A stretch of 64,000 nucleotides of DNA from Pachypanchax playfairii (GCA_006937955.1 SSNP01000020.1:664072-728071); one strand, 5' to 3'; shown: positions 25,501 through 38,671, counted from the stretch's first letter. The notes: generated from the letters alone by a model not told the origin. Numbers and translations are program-made.

Positions 25501-26625
25501 AACCAGTAACAGTTAGAACCACCCAATTCATAAAAAGCTTCTTGTTTAGGAGCATTTACTCGAAAATACACAAAAACAAACACTATCTGTGCTGTTTGTC
25601 CACTGAACTCCATCTTTGTTAATAAAGTGTTAGAGAGTGCACAGCGATCCAGTAACACACACAGTAAACACACACACACAAACATGAAAGCTGGAGTTAA
25701 AGAAAACAGGATTTCCACACAATTAGGACAAGAGGCCGTTTAATGTGAGGAGCAGAACCAATTAAAGCTCTATGAGGGTTAACAAGTTCAAAACTCCATC
25801 ACAGTAAGAGCTGCTCTTAGAATTCTGACTGAATGAGTCAGATATTCAAGGTAAAGTCCACTTGGGGTGTAAAATCTTTTCTCCTTTAGTCACATGCTGC
25901 TGGGCGGGTCGACCCGAGAACCTCCATGTAAAACAGACGAGCCAGTAGAAAGCAGACAGATCATTTCCAGTGCAACACAACATGCTGGCAGAGAAAAGCC
26001 CGTGGCCTCTGCTTGTGTTGTGTAATGACGCAAAACCACCGGAGCGGTCGAAGGATTTGATTCAGGCCTTTTCAAAGGCAGCAGGACACACAGAGCACAA
26101 AGAGGAAACCTGATGGGGGGGGGGGATTCAGACTTTTTGAATCTGTAAAGGTTTTATTCAAGTTTGCAGCCATTTTATTATGACTGCAAATATTTAGATA
26201 TCAGCTAAAATGCCTGACTAAAAACCCCAAACATTTCATCCTTTAAGCACAGGGACTCCTCTCCAGCACTGACAACCTTTAGGTGCATTTTTGATTTTTA
26301 CATGACAAATTATTATTATTTTGAATTTTTAAAAAATTATTTAATCAACTTTAATGGAACTTTAGAATAAAAACCTTAATGTGGTCACATGGAAAAGAAC
26401 CCAATTAAGGATTTTCCTTTTTTCAATTGTGCAGTTGTCTACATAAAAAAATCTATGTTTTTTTAAAATAAATGAGATTTAATTTGATATGTCAGGGCCA
26501 AATTCCATTATTGAAAGAATAAGAATTATTTTGAAATCGCTGCAACATTAATAGAGATGATAATGATAAAAGTCAACAGTTTTCAGAGTTGGCTGCATTC
26601 ATCTCGTCTCCTCCAAACATCTGAA
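22597..26625. other. No recognisable feature
   Basis: Single-copy-looking, AT-rich DNA with a short (GA)n at 23407-23427 and a G10 run at 26107-26116. The longest open frame (116 codons, minus, 25368-25718) is cysteine/phenylalanine-rich and has no recognisable domain or splice sites. Confidence 0.4.
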
Positions 26626-27120
26626 GTTCAAGTTCAAGAGTTTTATTGTCATTTCAACCGTGTACAGTTTGTAGACAGTGAAACGAAATAGTGTGTTCCA
26701 CCAAGGATCAATTGGTGTTACATATAAAAAGATACAAAGAGCACAAGACAAATAACATCTAGTGCATACTAAAATTTAAATTACAGCTAACTAGACTTCC
26801 AACTTAACAACATAGAGTGCAACAAGCAACTCACAACAAGACAGACAGCACAGAGACAAGACAGGGCATAAGTTATAATAAACTAAGGATAAAAACAGTG
26901 TAAACAGCATCAGTTTTAAGCTTTTTCCAAGGAATAGTATCCAGCAGGGTATAAACAGTGCAAATGGTATTATAAATAAATAAATAATGTACTATAATAT
27001 AACTATTGTATGCGTATGTACATACTAGTAGCCAGGGAATAGTATCCAGCCGGATACAAACAGTCTAAACTGTAAGATGTGAACAGTATATGAACAGTAT
27101 AGTAGAGCAAACGCGTGAAT
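26626..27120 (-). mobile_element. Non-LTR retrotransposon 3' end (probable)
   Basis: Begins on the plus strand with CAAGTTCAAGAGTTTTATTG, then TCATTTCAACCGTGTACAG, CAGTGAAACGAAATAGTGTG and TTCCACCAAGGA. I recognise this as the inverse of a common teleost LINE 3' UTR that ends by encoding TTTATTGTCATTTCAACC in reverse. Further in, GGAATAGTATCCAGC with a following TATAAACAGT-like motif occurs twice (26928-26966 and 27036-27070). No protein-coding remnant is visible. Right boundary approximate; the family name is not assigned. Confidence 0.65.
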
Positions 27121-28640
27121 GAGAGGTACCCGGAAAAAACATCTAATGTACAGTAGTTTCAGGACTAGTTTTCTTCATTAGAAAATAAGATATTATGACA
27201 AACTAGGATTAAAAAGACCATCAATAATCTGGTAAAGAGCATTAAAGAGACAAATCCCATCAAATCTGTGAATGAATCATCCTGCGATGGAAACAAGAAT
27301 CTCTAAAAACTATATAAAAACAAAAGACAAGAATGAAACTTTATTCCTCAAGATTTTCAGCTGCACTTTGTTTGCTTTACACTCTATTCTAAGTGTAAGT
27401 GGTGCAACATGAACCCTCTGTGGTCGTCCAAGTCTCTACAGATGAGCGGGGCGGGTTACCAGTCAGACTAAACTGTAAACATGTCCCATCTAGAGACGGA
27501 GGAGTTTGAGACGCTGCACATCCAGTACAGTATCATCGGATTCATCCTCTTCAAAAGAACATGAGCAAACGTCACCAACAGCTGCATACTGAAGCTCCAG
27601 TAAATCCACCATGACCAAAATCTCTGAATCTCACCAAGAAGAGGAGGATGCAGGTGGCTGGAGTCGAGCTTATTGCAACACATCGTTTCCAGGCAGCCAA
27701 AACAACTAAAAGACCCTGAAACACACAGAATACACAGACACACACACACTCCTCCTTCTTTAACCTCTCTCCTCAGAAGCAGTTGCCTTTTGTTCAAGGG
27801 AACTTTTCAGTGAGGGAGAGAGCAGGTTTTGTTTACAGAACAACACAGTGATGCCATTTAGGCTTTTATCAAAACTATTTTCTGAAGTTAGCCTTGAGTG
27901 ACGGTACTCTCCTCCAGTTTGGTTCCTCCTCAGAAGTGGGGGGGGGGTTGGAGCAGGGAACTGTGGGAATGTCTCTACAACGTCGCCATGGTGGGCAGCT
28001 CCTTAACATGGCTTTAAATTAGAGGAAAAGAAAACACAGGCTAAAAAAAGGCAGCCGCCTGACTTTATTCCTGCCTGCTAATTTGTTGCCACTTGAAAAA
28101 CGAGGGGAAAAATAGCAACAGTTTAAATCACGCTGCTTTAAAGTTTGGGGGATGCCAGCCGGTGTGTATGGCAGAATACTTAAACACAGAGAGGGATTTT
28201 GGTCTGCTCTGTCAAACTTGTACATACATTTAAGCCATTGTGGGTGGACTCTACAGAGGTCTGGTTGCATTCTTATTAGAAGGAAGCAGAAACAGAGAAC
28301 CCTGAGTGTCTGGCTGGCTCGGATCGGACCAGTGACAGCTGGGGGATTGAAAACCTTACATCCAAAGCCAGGGCTCATAGCCACTTGCTACATAGCAACA
28401 CTGAATTATTCCCACCCCCTCCTTTCCAAGACCTCACCCTTGAAGATCACTGTCAAGAACTAAAACAAAAACCCTCTTTACTTTAATCCAACTGTGCAGT
28501 CTCAAATGTGAACTAAAAGGTAACAGTGAGGGAAGAAGTTACACCTGTCTGTTTCTGAGAAAAGAAGGAGGTCACAGAGACCACAAGGGAAACAACTGCA
28601 CAAAGCTTTAGAGTCCTGTGTGAGTGCACGTCTGTGGTAC
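27121..28640. other. Presumed intron 3' of the rnf43-like exon
   Basis: Contains the splice-donor side of the exon at 28641-28754 (on the minus strand) and a G9 run at 27939-27947. Open frames at 28019-28384 (minus) and 28152-28463 (plus) overlap on opposite strands and have no recognisable domain. Confidence 0.5.
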
Positions 28641-28754
28641 CTTATCGATCAGGGGCAGGCAGCGAGGTATCCTGCGCTCCAGTTTGACAATGGTGATGAA
28701 GTCACTGTCCTGTCGTTCATCCTCACTTGTGTTGCACAGAGACAGAGGATGATA
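28641..28754 (-). CDS. rnf43: Internal coding exon of RNF43-like E3 ubiquitin ligase (ectodomain)
   Basis: The exon is 114 bp (38 codons), phase 0 at both ends. On the minus strand it is preceded by TTCTGTGTATTTTTACAG (acceptor) and ends GATAAG before GTACCA (donor). It encodes YHPLSLCNTSEDE followed by DSDFITIVKLE and ends CLPLIDK. RNF43 is a membrane RING E3 ligase that ubiquitinates Frizzled and is inhibited when R-spondin/LGR binds its ectodomain. This segment aligns with human RNF43 as I recall it (HPLYLCNASDDD, FISIVKLE, CLSL..K) better than with ZNRF3 (HPLGLCNNNDEE, VGVVKLE). The two cysteines (residues 7 and 32) match the conserved ectodomain pair, and NTS is a possible N-glycosylation site. 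It corresponds to human coding exon 3 with the same boundaries, from memory. The signal peptide, transmembrane and RING exons are not seen in the window, which suggests long introns. The family assignment is strong; rnf43 over znrf3 is likely but rests on one exon. Confidence 0.85.
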
Positions 28755-31560
28755 CTGTAAAAATACACAGAAACATTACAGTTACATCTCCCACCTCATC
28801 ACAATCATGTCATGCTTCATGTCCTTAAAAACTGGGACAAAAAAACTCTTTATTTAACCTTAAATATAAGAGAGTAAGTCATGGATAGAGTCTGAAGTTC
28901 ATTAACAATTTTTGCACTGAATAACAACTAAAACTGTTATTAAAGGTGGAAAAATTCAAGTCTCACTTTAGTTTAAAAGATCAAATGTAATAATTAGTGT
29001 CGAAGTGTTTTAAGGTAAATCAAAAGAACTACAAACATTTTTTCCATGAGTGTGACATCAGACAAAGATCTAACCAAAGTCAAGAACCAGAAGAAGAAAT
29101 TTACAAGACAAGCCTTTAAGACAGTCTAGACAGAGTTACAAAAGCTGTTTTCACACCATCAGAGAACAAAAGTTAGAGGCCTCTGTGTGTAAAACGTAAC
29201 CCCCTCCTTTCTGAACCATCCCTGCTGATATCAAAATTCTGGCAACCTATGAAATCAATTACATGGAAGGTGATGTTCACTCCTACTCAAAGCCTTGAGG
29301 ATTGAAAGAATGAGAGATAGACTGTGGTAGGAACATTTGATCCCCTCTGAAAGCGAAGAAACGGTAAAGGCAACATTTAACGGCTCAAAGGATGGCAGAA
29401 CAGAAGTGTTTGAAAGTTACAGACATGCTGTCACGAGTACGATGAGCTGCGGGGCAGTCAAGGAGGCAGCAACAGGCTCCTAGTTAAAGATCTGCTCTCC
29501 TACACTCCAGTGTAAGAGTTCCAGCATTTCATACCAGGTCCTTCACTGTTACAGACCCAATCTAGGTCGGTCCTGTCCTGATGGGCCTCCCCTTCAATGC
29601 ACCCAGCGGAAATCCCTAAATTAAAAAGACCCAAGGGTGACATCAACAGCTGGCATCCCTGGTCAGGAGGACTGACGTAATGCAGTGCAAAGGGCTGGTG
29701 CATGTCTGTCAGACAGAGTGAGAGGAGACGAGAAAGGAAGCAGACGTGAGGGGGGGAAAAGATAAAAGAAAAGGATAAAATATCGCCTGGCTGCTACTTG
29801 CATCTTTATTCCTAAGCAAACAGTATGCATGAACTGACGTTGTGATGCATCATATTTTTTAATCTAAGGTCTGTTTACCTTATATTCTAAGACCTGATGA
29901 AGCCGTGACACCTTTTTTAACCATGACTCCACCTGTTCTAAAGTGCAGTTAAATAAGATCATGAAGAAAACTGCTGCACAGCCTTTACTAGGGGTTGATG
30001 AAAGTTCTGCAGCACAAGAAAAAAATATAACAAAAACTCCATAAAAGAAATAGTTTCTTCTTATTATATAAGTTATAAGTGTGGATAAAAATACTGAAGA
30101 TAAAGCTTCTCTGAGTGGTGTATCTCCATGCATCGTTGCAGGAAGCTTAGGATCATTACGAACCCCTGGCTTGCCCTACACGCTGTGCTGCCAGCTGTCT
30201 TCACCAATCTGCATTTACTAGGCTCAAATTAGAGGCCTGCAGCTGAACTTGGCCTTCAAGAAAAACCAGTAAAAAACAACTTTTAAAGACTTTACTTCTC
30301 CAATCTTTTTCTTGACCTATGCTCCTCTTTTCTGGAAGATTTGTGGGAAATGGTGAAAAGGAGCTACCTTTCATGAGTACAGAAAAATCTCTTTCGTTCT
30401 TTAGGCCAACCTGATCGTGTTTGGATATTAAACAAGTTGATGCATGGGGTTGTGGAATCCCACCAAAATAAAAGAGATAATAACCCCAAAGCTGAGCCAA
30501 GCAGGCTCAGAAGGAGTGGCTGCATTTACTTTCTTCTGGCTTTCTGACGCTCTGAGGCCAACCACCTATGTTTTGCATTGCCAACTAGACTGAACATTAT
30601 CTTCTATTTTAGATGTGCCCACACCACTTACAATCTGAGGGCTCCGAACACTCTCCATGTGCCACCATTGGTACCGTCTAGCAGTTAGAAGCACGCCGCT
30701 GCTGGACTATAAACAGCTACCATGACAGTCTGAATCGTCTTCATTTGGTGTTTGTGTGGCCCTGAGAAAAAGGAGCCTGGGAAACCAAATCACTGAGTCT
30801 CCATTTCACAAGGACCAGAAACCACAGGCAACGCAAACTGTTCCCCATAGACTGTTAACAATGCTCACTCCTCCGTTCCGCCTCCTCCTCATCTGTCTAG
30901 ATCTGTTGCAAAACTAACGGGGACATGTCCCTCTGTTCCTTTGTAGCCTCGATTAAAGACATTCCTTTCCAGTTCAATCAAAGACTTTTCTGAAAATATT
31001 CCCAGGCAAGAGACTAGCAGCCACTAAAACAAATATACAGACAGAAAAAGTTGGAAATAAATAGTAGCTGTGGTAAGAAGTCAATAACGTTTTTTTTCTC
31101 CCTCTCACTTAGCCCTGCAGATCTCCTTTTTTCATCTGCCAATAATCAGTAAGAGCTTTTCTAGTTCATCTGCTGCCAGCAGGGAACCAAGCCCAGGCAG
31201 TTATGTCAGTGCTTTGGGAGAAGGAAGGGGCAAAAAGAGCTTTCACCTCCCATCAGGCTCTACCACTGAATCGCCAGCTGTTCAGGTCAGAGGGCTCCAA
31301 CCACGGCACTCCATGCAGAACTATGAATTGAAAGCAGACTAAAGGGTTAGATAAAAGATATGGATCAGGACTGAGAGTAAGAAAGCCTGTTGAATGGAGC
31401 TGTGCCTCAAGGCCTGGAAAGCCTGTCAGGTTCCTGCGTATCAGGGAAGAATTCAATCATCCTGCTGTAATAAGAAGTGAACACAGAACCCCAGTTCTGA
31501 CCCGAGTCTTCCAGTTCATGTTAAACCTCTCGACAAACTCCTCCAGTGAAGAAAACTCGG
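28755..31560. other. Presumed intron 5' of the rnf43-like exon; nothing recognised
   Basis: Single-copy-looking DNA upstream (in gene direction) of the rnf43 exon. Open frames of up to 99 codons have no domain. No exon encoding the signal peptide or the LEGVFAGV-type segment that precedes this exon in RNF43 was found. Confidence 0.5.
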
Positions 31561-31748
31561 GTTTTTATATCACTACAAACACACATGGTTATTTACCAGG
31601 TAAGAACTTAATTTCCCGGAGAAACCTTCCCGATGGATTAATAAAGTTTTATCTAATCTAATCTAATCTAATCTAATCTAATCTAATCTAATCTAATCTA
31701 ATCTAATCTAATCTAATCTAATCTAATCTAATCTAATCTAATCTAATC
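31561..31748 (+). mobile_element. LINE-type 3' tail ending in (TAATC)n
   Basis: TTAATTTCCCGGAGAAACCT, then GATGGATTAATAAAGTTTTA leads into about 20 copies of the pentamer ATCTA (31649-31748). The phrase TTTCCC..GG..TTAATAAAGT followed by a short tandem tail is a common 3' terminus of teleost non-LTR retrotransposons. Only the tail is recognisable and the coding part is absent. Confidence 0.65.
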
Positions 31749-34700
31749 TGGAACATCTTCAACAGTAACTGCTCAACTCAGAAAAGAAGCAGGCTGCAGA
31801 ACTGACCTGCTGGAAATGGTGATAGTCCACAGCTTTTAATCCATAAAGAGGTTGAAACAGGCTGAACAGAAGTTCTCCAGAATCTGTCTGGTACCAGAAA
31901 CACAGAGGAACCTGAAACCTGCTCTCTGACCTTCTCTGGAAGTGATATTGATCAACATTTCTTCAGACCTTTTTAAAAGAAATTTTCAACCCAGACAGTT
32001 TTCACATTTTTGCTTATTTGTTACAACATTTAACTCTGACCTATGAATCATTCTGAAATAAAAAAAGGCCTCTGAATTTAACAAACCAGCGTCGAAACAC
32101 AACAGTCGACTTTAAAGAACCGCTTGAAATCCAATCTTTGGGCACTTTGCTATTTTTCACATATTCTGGTAAAATAATGGGAACACGTTATGTCTCTGGT
32201 ATCAAAGACAACAAAGTTAAAGAAACATAAAACATATTTTAGCTCCGACTGTGTGAAACTTTATTGGCTGGAAACTTGACATACAACTGATCAGCTGGAG
32301 GTTCTACAGCTTTATGACATTTTGACATTTCTTTGCAGAAGAACTTGTCTCTTTGGAACATAAAATATAAAGTCAATTCTTGGACATGTTCAGCAACAAT
32401 AACATTAACATACAAAATAACACTCGACATACAAGGACAGCTTTTGAAATGAGGAGGAAAAAGTAGCTAAAGTCCAAAGAGACACTTTGATAGATTTATC
32501 AGAACCTTTCAAAGTGAAAGAAAGTTCTCCAGTAAAGGAAGCTGTTCGTTTTATTCACAGGAAAAAGTGGTTGGTAGATGAGCAAATCAACCGCATGTAA
32601 TAGCTGAGAGCAATAACAATCTGATTACCTGGGTCACCATGCAGTGAGCACACAGGTTTGGGTTTTTCTTTAAGAGATGACTGAGCCTGAGGTGATACTG
32701 ACCCTCTGCTTCATAACACGCTGCTTTGACAGCGAGTCAAACTAACCTCCCGTGAGAGTTTGCACGAGAGCGCACGGCTGTGGGGTTTCGCTAAAGGCAC
32801 CTGAACATGTGCTTGCAAGTGTGCATAAATATGCACATGAGCAGGATAAATCGTGCAAAAACATTCCCTCTGTGTCCTCCTGCAGGGAGCGAGTGATTCA
32901 CGTAAAGTTACTTTAAATTGTTGGTGAAAATCAAGCAGCGTTGGCATGTGAACACACTAACTCCTCCATTCCAAGTGCCTCTATCTTACAGAGCACATTT
33001 ACACTGAGGCCGATTTGAGTCAGACCGCTGAGCATCATGGGAGTCGAACACACGTCTCTACGTCACAGCGTCTGATGCCTTCGCCTGATTCTCTCTCTAC
33101 AAACACAAACGAACAGGAGTCATTACTGCTTCAGTCCTGTCAAAACAAAAAGAGTGTCATCTTTCCCCCCGGTGTGAGTCCCATATCCAGTAACTGTTAC
33201 CACAGAGGGGAAACTTGATCCCTTAATGAGGCCTAAGTAATTACCATCAGACCCAAATTTGCCCAGGCGATTTCTTTAAGTACGAGCACCCCACCCCCAC
33301 CCACCCACTCCTGGCCCGTCAGACTGTCTCTGCTTTAGAAAAGAGATTAGTGAAGAAAGAACATGGAGAAGGAAGAGCAGCTAGTCTTAAAGAAGGAAGC
33401 TGAGGGGTGAAATAAGCTGCTGGAATGCCAGATGAGCAAACAACTGTTGCATCTCTTAACATTTCTGTGGGTCACACAGCTCTTGCCTTTCTTATTTTTA
33501 CTCATTTTTTCCTACCTAATATGCTCATTTCCCTTGTTTTTATTAGATAACACTTGGTACATAAGTTCAAGTGGGATGAACTTTGCACGCTGAGGTGCAG
33601 AGCTGTGTACAGCCACACCTTTACTTTGAAGAGTGCAACACATTTGCCAAATGTTATTGCTTCTATTGCATCATGAAACTAAATGGTGATCATATAGCTG
33701 TTTGTATGAAGCACTTTGTGCATTCAAAAAACTTTATTTAGATTTTAGATTTCATTATACTATTAAAATGATCAGTGCAAAACTCAAAGTGGCAAATGGT
33801 TTCCTTCGCAACTAAAAAGTTCACAGATGAGAATCTGCAGAAATCTGCAGGATTACACAGATCTCAGATCAGGCAGGACAAGCACATCATATCTATGTTT
33901 AAACTCTGTGTAAGGAAAAACGTTTGCATGGAAACATGTTATTTATGTTAGACAACAGATGGTGGAACACATGAAAAGATGATCTCTGTTTTGAATGTAT
34001 TGAGGAGTTACAGTAGTAAACAGGTTTTATAGGCCTGAAAGAAGCGCTGGAAGCTGGAATTAAAGACAATTCCATCTTTAACAACCAGATGTTATAAGCA
34101 GGCCTCCTGCAGTGAATGAATTAACAGAGTACGTTCATTACCTGTTGATTTGACAAATACCTTGTATGTGATGTGAAAATCTTTCCTGTGAAAGTCTGAA
34201 GAACAACTTGAGCTGCCAGCTTAGATCTGAGAGCAGTGATCAAATGAAGTGAAAGAAGAACAAAGCTGAAATGTAGATGTTGGAAGTTCTACATACCAGA
34301 TAACTTTAGGCATGAAAGCTTTAAGCTTGGTGAAATGGTAAATTACAGCTGATATGACCCAGTTCAATCTGCTCCGTCTACAACTAATAACAAGGTTCTA
34401 CAAAACAACCAGTTTCAAATTCCACATTTTTACAGATTACAACTATTTAAACAGCACTCACACACCCATTCAGCATCTTTTTAAACTTAGCTGAGCTTAC
34501 AAAGTTCTTTACAATGGGTTTTTCCTTTGCACTGTGCGAGCTGGTGCCGTTAGGAGTAACTTGGTGTGGAAAACATGTTTATGCAATTTCATTAAAATAA
34601 GTTCTCCAAGGTTTTTATAAAACAGAATTAGGAAAATAGTCCAAAACTTCAATGTTTATTCAAGAGTTAAACATCTTTTTTCCACATGTATCTAAACTAG

Positions 34701-37700
34701 AGAAATACTAAAATCAAACTCCTTCTTTTTCAATAAGTTTTAAGCCTGTGTAGACCCCCGGTAACAGGAGAGCTAACCTGGATGCTACTACAAACCTGTC
34801 CACAAGGACCTGAAGAACTTCAGTTTGGAGAAACAGATATTAGAGCTGATGGACAGATGAGCTAACTGCAGGTTCAGGTGCTACAAAGCCGATTTCACGG
34901 AGGTTATTGTACATGCTGCTTTCAAAACTTTGACTCTGGAGTACGTTTGTACTTCACAGTTACTTACAAAGAATTCTGTAGCAGTAAAAATTAGTAACAA
35001 AACTCTTTATCTAAAGAACTTCCAGTTCAACGTACAACATTTCTGGCTTGAATTTTTTAATATTTCAGTCCGAATTAGCTTACTGTGTAGTCTACTGACC
35101 GCCGACCGACTGACCGATACAGGCAACACGCAGTGGAGGTCCAGTGCTTCAAGGCCAGTACTTAGTCTTATGTTTGCAGTTCATGCACAGGTCATAAAGT
35201 CTGACATACATACACACCTAGTGAATGCAAAGACATCAACATAACCACCCAAAACAACTATAGTCACTCCATCAGCCTCAGGCTGGTGCTGCTCCGTACA
35301 TTTCAAAGCTCAGAGTTAAACACAAACACAGCACTTCCCTGTCAAAACAAGTCAGCGGCTCGGTAAGGCCACAGTTTGTTGGTGTTGCAGTGATCCTTCT
35401 TCCCTGTGGACATCTAGACAGCCTCAAGGCTTCCTTCAAGCCGTCCCCTACCTGTAAGGAGACCCGCAAACACTCTCAGGTTCCACAACATCAATCAGAG
35501 AAAAACAGTCACAATTTTAAAAAGTGTCCGGCACTAATTGTTGGAACCTCAAAGTATGTGGAAAGTAATTAGTTGGAAGAATGAGGGAGGGGTGCTCACA
35601 GAGAGAAGCTATATGTTATGAAAGACAGAGAGATGGAGGAAGTGAGTAAAGAAAATAATCAACAAGAAGATGAGTTATTCTTTATCAATAGATACAACAT
35701 CCAAATTAAAATGGAATATTAGACCTTTAACATTTAATTTACTAGAAAATTTGTGTACATATTGTGAATCCTCAAAAATGATAAAACTCAAGTGGCGTTC
35801 AATGTCTAAATGTTTGTCCCCATCCATCCTGCTGCTGGTCAAAGAGGACACAGACCCTGTCTGTCCAAGATGAGACCATACATTACAATGGTGTCTGCTT
35901 TATTACACATCTGTCACTAAAAGTAACCCGTGTGTTCAATTAGGTTACCATGGTGATTGACTCAGCATCATCAGAGTTAGGGGGATTTACATCATCATGG
36001 TCATTTTTCTGTATTAACTGAGAGTATCAACTCCTTCAAACCAAAATGGCTGAAAGGGTAACAACCCACAGAAACATTGAGCATGTTTGGAAACACGCTA
36101 ACTAACACACAAGTCACTGTGACATGACAGTGCACAAAGCTACATGACAGTGATCAGTCAGGACCAGGTGAACAACATGAGACATGACTGTAGTAGAGAA
36201 CGATTATCCAATTATGGACTAAAGACAAATATATTTAAATCAAAACTCTTAGAGTTACATATATGATATAGAGTACACCTGTTGTGACATAAAAGACACT
36301 CACTATTGTGTCTGTCATGTCTGGACAGACAAAACAAATAAAAAACAAATCTCAGGCCACAAAGTTGAGATTTTAGATGATGAATACTTAAAACTCCCAC
36401 TTCTATAATTTATTTTGAAGGCAAGCTTCTAAAATGCATCAAAATTTAAAAGAAAAAATATACATAGAAAAAAATGTAAATATTACTATGTCAAAGATAG
36501 TTTACCTATACATGGGTGTCTGAAGTGACTATCAGCTGAAAATCGGCTGTTTTTTGACCTCTTAGGGTTGAAAGACACGCAAATAATTGATGTCTTATGA
36601 CCCAGTAGGAGTGTGTGGGGGTGTATTTCTCTACTGGGCAACAGCCCTCTAATTCTGTTTAGTTCATTTAGTTTGATTTTGTTGATCTGGGAGATTTGTT
36701 GTTGTTGTTGCACATTCATCTCTTCTGTCTAGATAGAATGTGCGAAATAAAAAACACCACAAAAAGTTTCATTTCCAAGCTAAATATATGACTCATCAAG
36801 AACAAGATTAATGTAAATGTAATGTATGTTTGTTTGAAACATTGATTAGAAGCTGAACATGTAGGTTAAAATAAACCTTATTAATTGCACAACCCTTTTT
36901 GGATGTTCTGAAAGGAAATGGATTTAAACATATGACGTCCTTATAACAGGAAAAAATAGATATCAATCGTCACTGACATAAATGTGATCATGAATGATTC
37001 CAGGTAATTGTTTAAGCCTGATTATCAGGGTTGAAGTTTACACTATAAATCATTTTCCTGAAACAGCCTCCAGGGCATTTCTGTCCTCCCATCTGAACAA
37101 ATGACAAACAGAAATGACTTCGCCAGCAGACTTCCTCTTTTCTCACAGTCGATTTCTTAAACATCTGTCCTCATGTATGCACACTTGGTGCACTGCAACT
37201 CCTAAAACTTCAAACTAAGGAGTGATGTAAGTACATGCTCAGCCTTATGTCTCATTCATCTGGAAAGAAAACACCTGCCATAAAACAAACTGAAGACTGC
37301 TCAATCAAAGCAAACAGATCTAGACTTCTCAAAATGATCCTCACACACTTCTAAAATGTTCAGAAGATCTAAATGAAATGAAGGCACTTAGCTATTCTCA
37401 TCATCTATCGTGATGTCATTGAGCATTTCTTATAGAATTTATGGGGGAATCAAAATAAAAAAGAGACACAGATGAATATTTCTATCCCAGAGTCACTTTA
37501 CCAGAGACATGCAGTCATGCAAACACAGAGCAGCAAAATGCAACTAACAGCTTTTTATGTGTTGCATTTACATACATACTAAGCAACCTGGTCAGTAAAC
37601 AGCCACAAAAACATCAGACCTGGGATGTGGCCCACAGACTTGCAACACACCTTGTATTTGGCAGCGTAACTGTTTTCTTTTTTTTGCTGCCATATTTCAC

Positions 37701-38003
37701 TTTGGCTCCGAGGGAGGTGCTGAAGCTGCCTGATTTATGGCTGGGGAATGCACTCAGAGCCTTTCAAGCTAAACTAGATGCAAAAGTCTAACATCAAAAA
37801 GAAGCAGACTGACATTTACGTGTAAGAAGCAGAAGAGGAGATCAGGGAGGACGGACCTCCTGCCCTCCCACAGTGCTACTGTGTATGAAGTTTATAGATT
37901 TTTTTCTTCATTTTTTTTTCTGAACTTGCTCCAGTTATGAGTGTTTCACCCACAGCTGGGTCTCGTCTTGTTTGAACAACCAAGCAGCGAGCTCAGTTGC
38001 ATG
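31749..38003. other. Long stretch without recognised features
   Basis: About 6.2 kb of single-copy-looking DNA. Small items: the near-palindrome GTGCATAAATATGCAC at 32821-32836; C-rich CACCCCACCCCCACCCACCC at 33288-33307; a (GTT)n-like tract near 36701-36715. Open frames of up to 104 codons are without domains. Presumed intron. Confidence 0.4.
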
Positions 38004-38005
38004 TA

Positions 38006-38404
38006 CAGTGGGGCAAAAAAGTATTTAGTCAGCCACCAATTCTGTAAGTTCTCCCACTTAAAAAGATCAGAGAGGCCTGTAATTTTCATCATAGGTATAC
38101 CTCAACTATGAGAGACAAAATGAGGAAAAAAAATCCAGAAAATTACATTGTCTGATTTTTAAAGAATTTATTTGCAAATTATGGTGGAAAATAAGTATTT
38201 GGTCACCTACAAACAAGTAAGATTTCTGGCTTTCACAGACCTGTAACTTCTTTAAGAGGCTCCTCGGTCCTCCACTCGTTACCTGTATTAATGGCACCTG
38301 TGTGAACTCGTTATCAGTATAAAAGACACCTGTCCACAACCTCAAACAGTCACGCTCCAAACTCCACTATGGCCAAGACCAAAGAGCTGTCAAAGGACAC
38401 CTAA
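38006..38404 (+). mobile_element. Tc1/mariner element, 5' end only
   Basis: Starts after TA with CAGTGGGGCAAAAAAGTATT, the terminus of a widespread teleost Tc1 family. The internal direct repeat TTATGGTGGAAAATAAGTAT is at about 38178-38197, followed by the usual leader TCAGTATAAAAGACACCTGT. The transposase start (MAKTKELSKDT) is at 38369, and a TAA stop follows at 38402-38404. The rest of the gene and the right terminal repeat are missing, so the element is a truncated relic. The TATAAAAG box upstream of the ATG is at about 38317-38324. Confidence 0.92.
38369..38404 (+). pseudogene. Tc1 transposase N-terminal stub
   Basis: Eleven codons of Tc1-like transposase (MAKTKELSKDT) and then a stop, where the family normally continues for about 340 residues with a paired-like DNA-binding domain and a DDE catalytic domain. 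Everything after residue 11 is lost. Confidence 0.85.
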
Positions 38405-38606
38405 GTATGTATGCACTGTACAGTGTATGTAGGGTGGTGGGGTGTGGAGTAAACGTTGCAGGGCACAGAGCCAGAAGAACTGAGCTCTTAGTAGAATGCC
38501 ATGGAAAAATGAGACAGTGGAATGCAGACTTCACTGAACAGTGTAAATAGGCTGGGCTAAGAGAATGAATGCAGCCACGCTGCTTTGAAGTCAGTCCATC
38601 TCCTTA

Positions 38607-38608
<2 letters not shown>

Positions 38609-38671
<63 letters not shown>

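Noticed and set aside
25940..25956. AGTAGAAAGCA resembling miR-142-5p (a microRNA located near RNF43 in mammals)
   Set aside because: Incomplete match and no complementary 3p arm nearby, so no hairpin precursor.
28019..28463. Overlapping open frames on both strands near the rnf43 exon (121 and 103 codons)
   Set aside because: They oppose each other, have no recognisable domain and no splice consensus linking them to the exon at 28641.
35390..35500. Minus-strand NLRVFAGLL resembling RNF43 LEGVFAGV
   Set aside because: Only a short similarity; the surrounding frame does not continue the family sequence and lacks the expected donor after LMQ-like residues.
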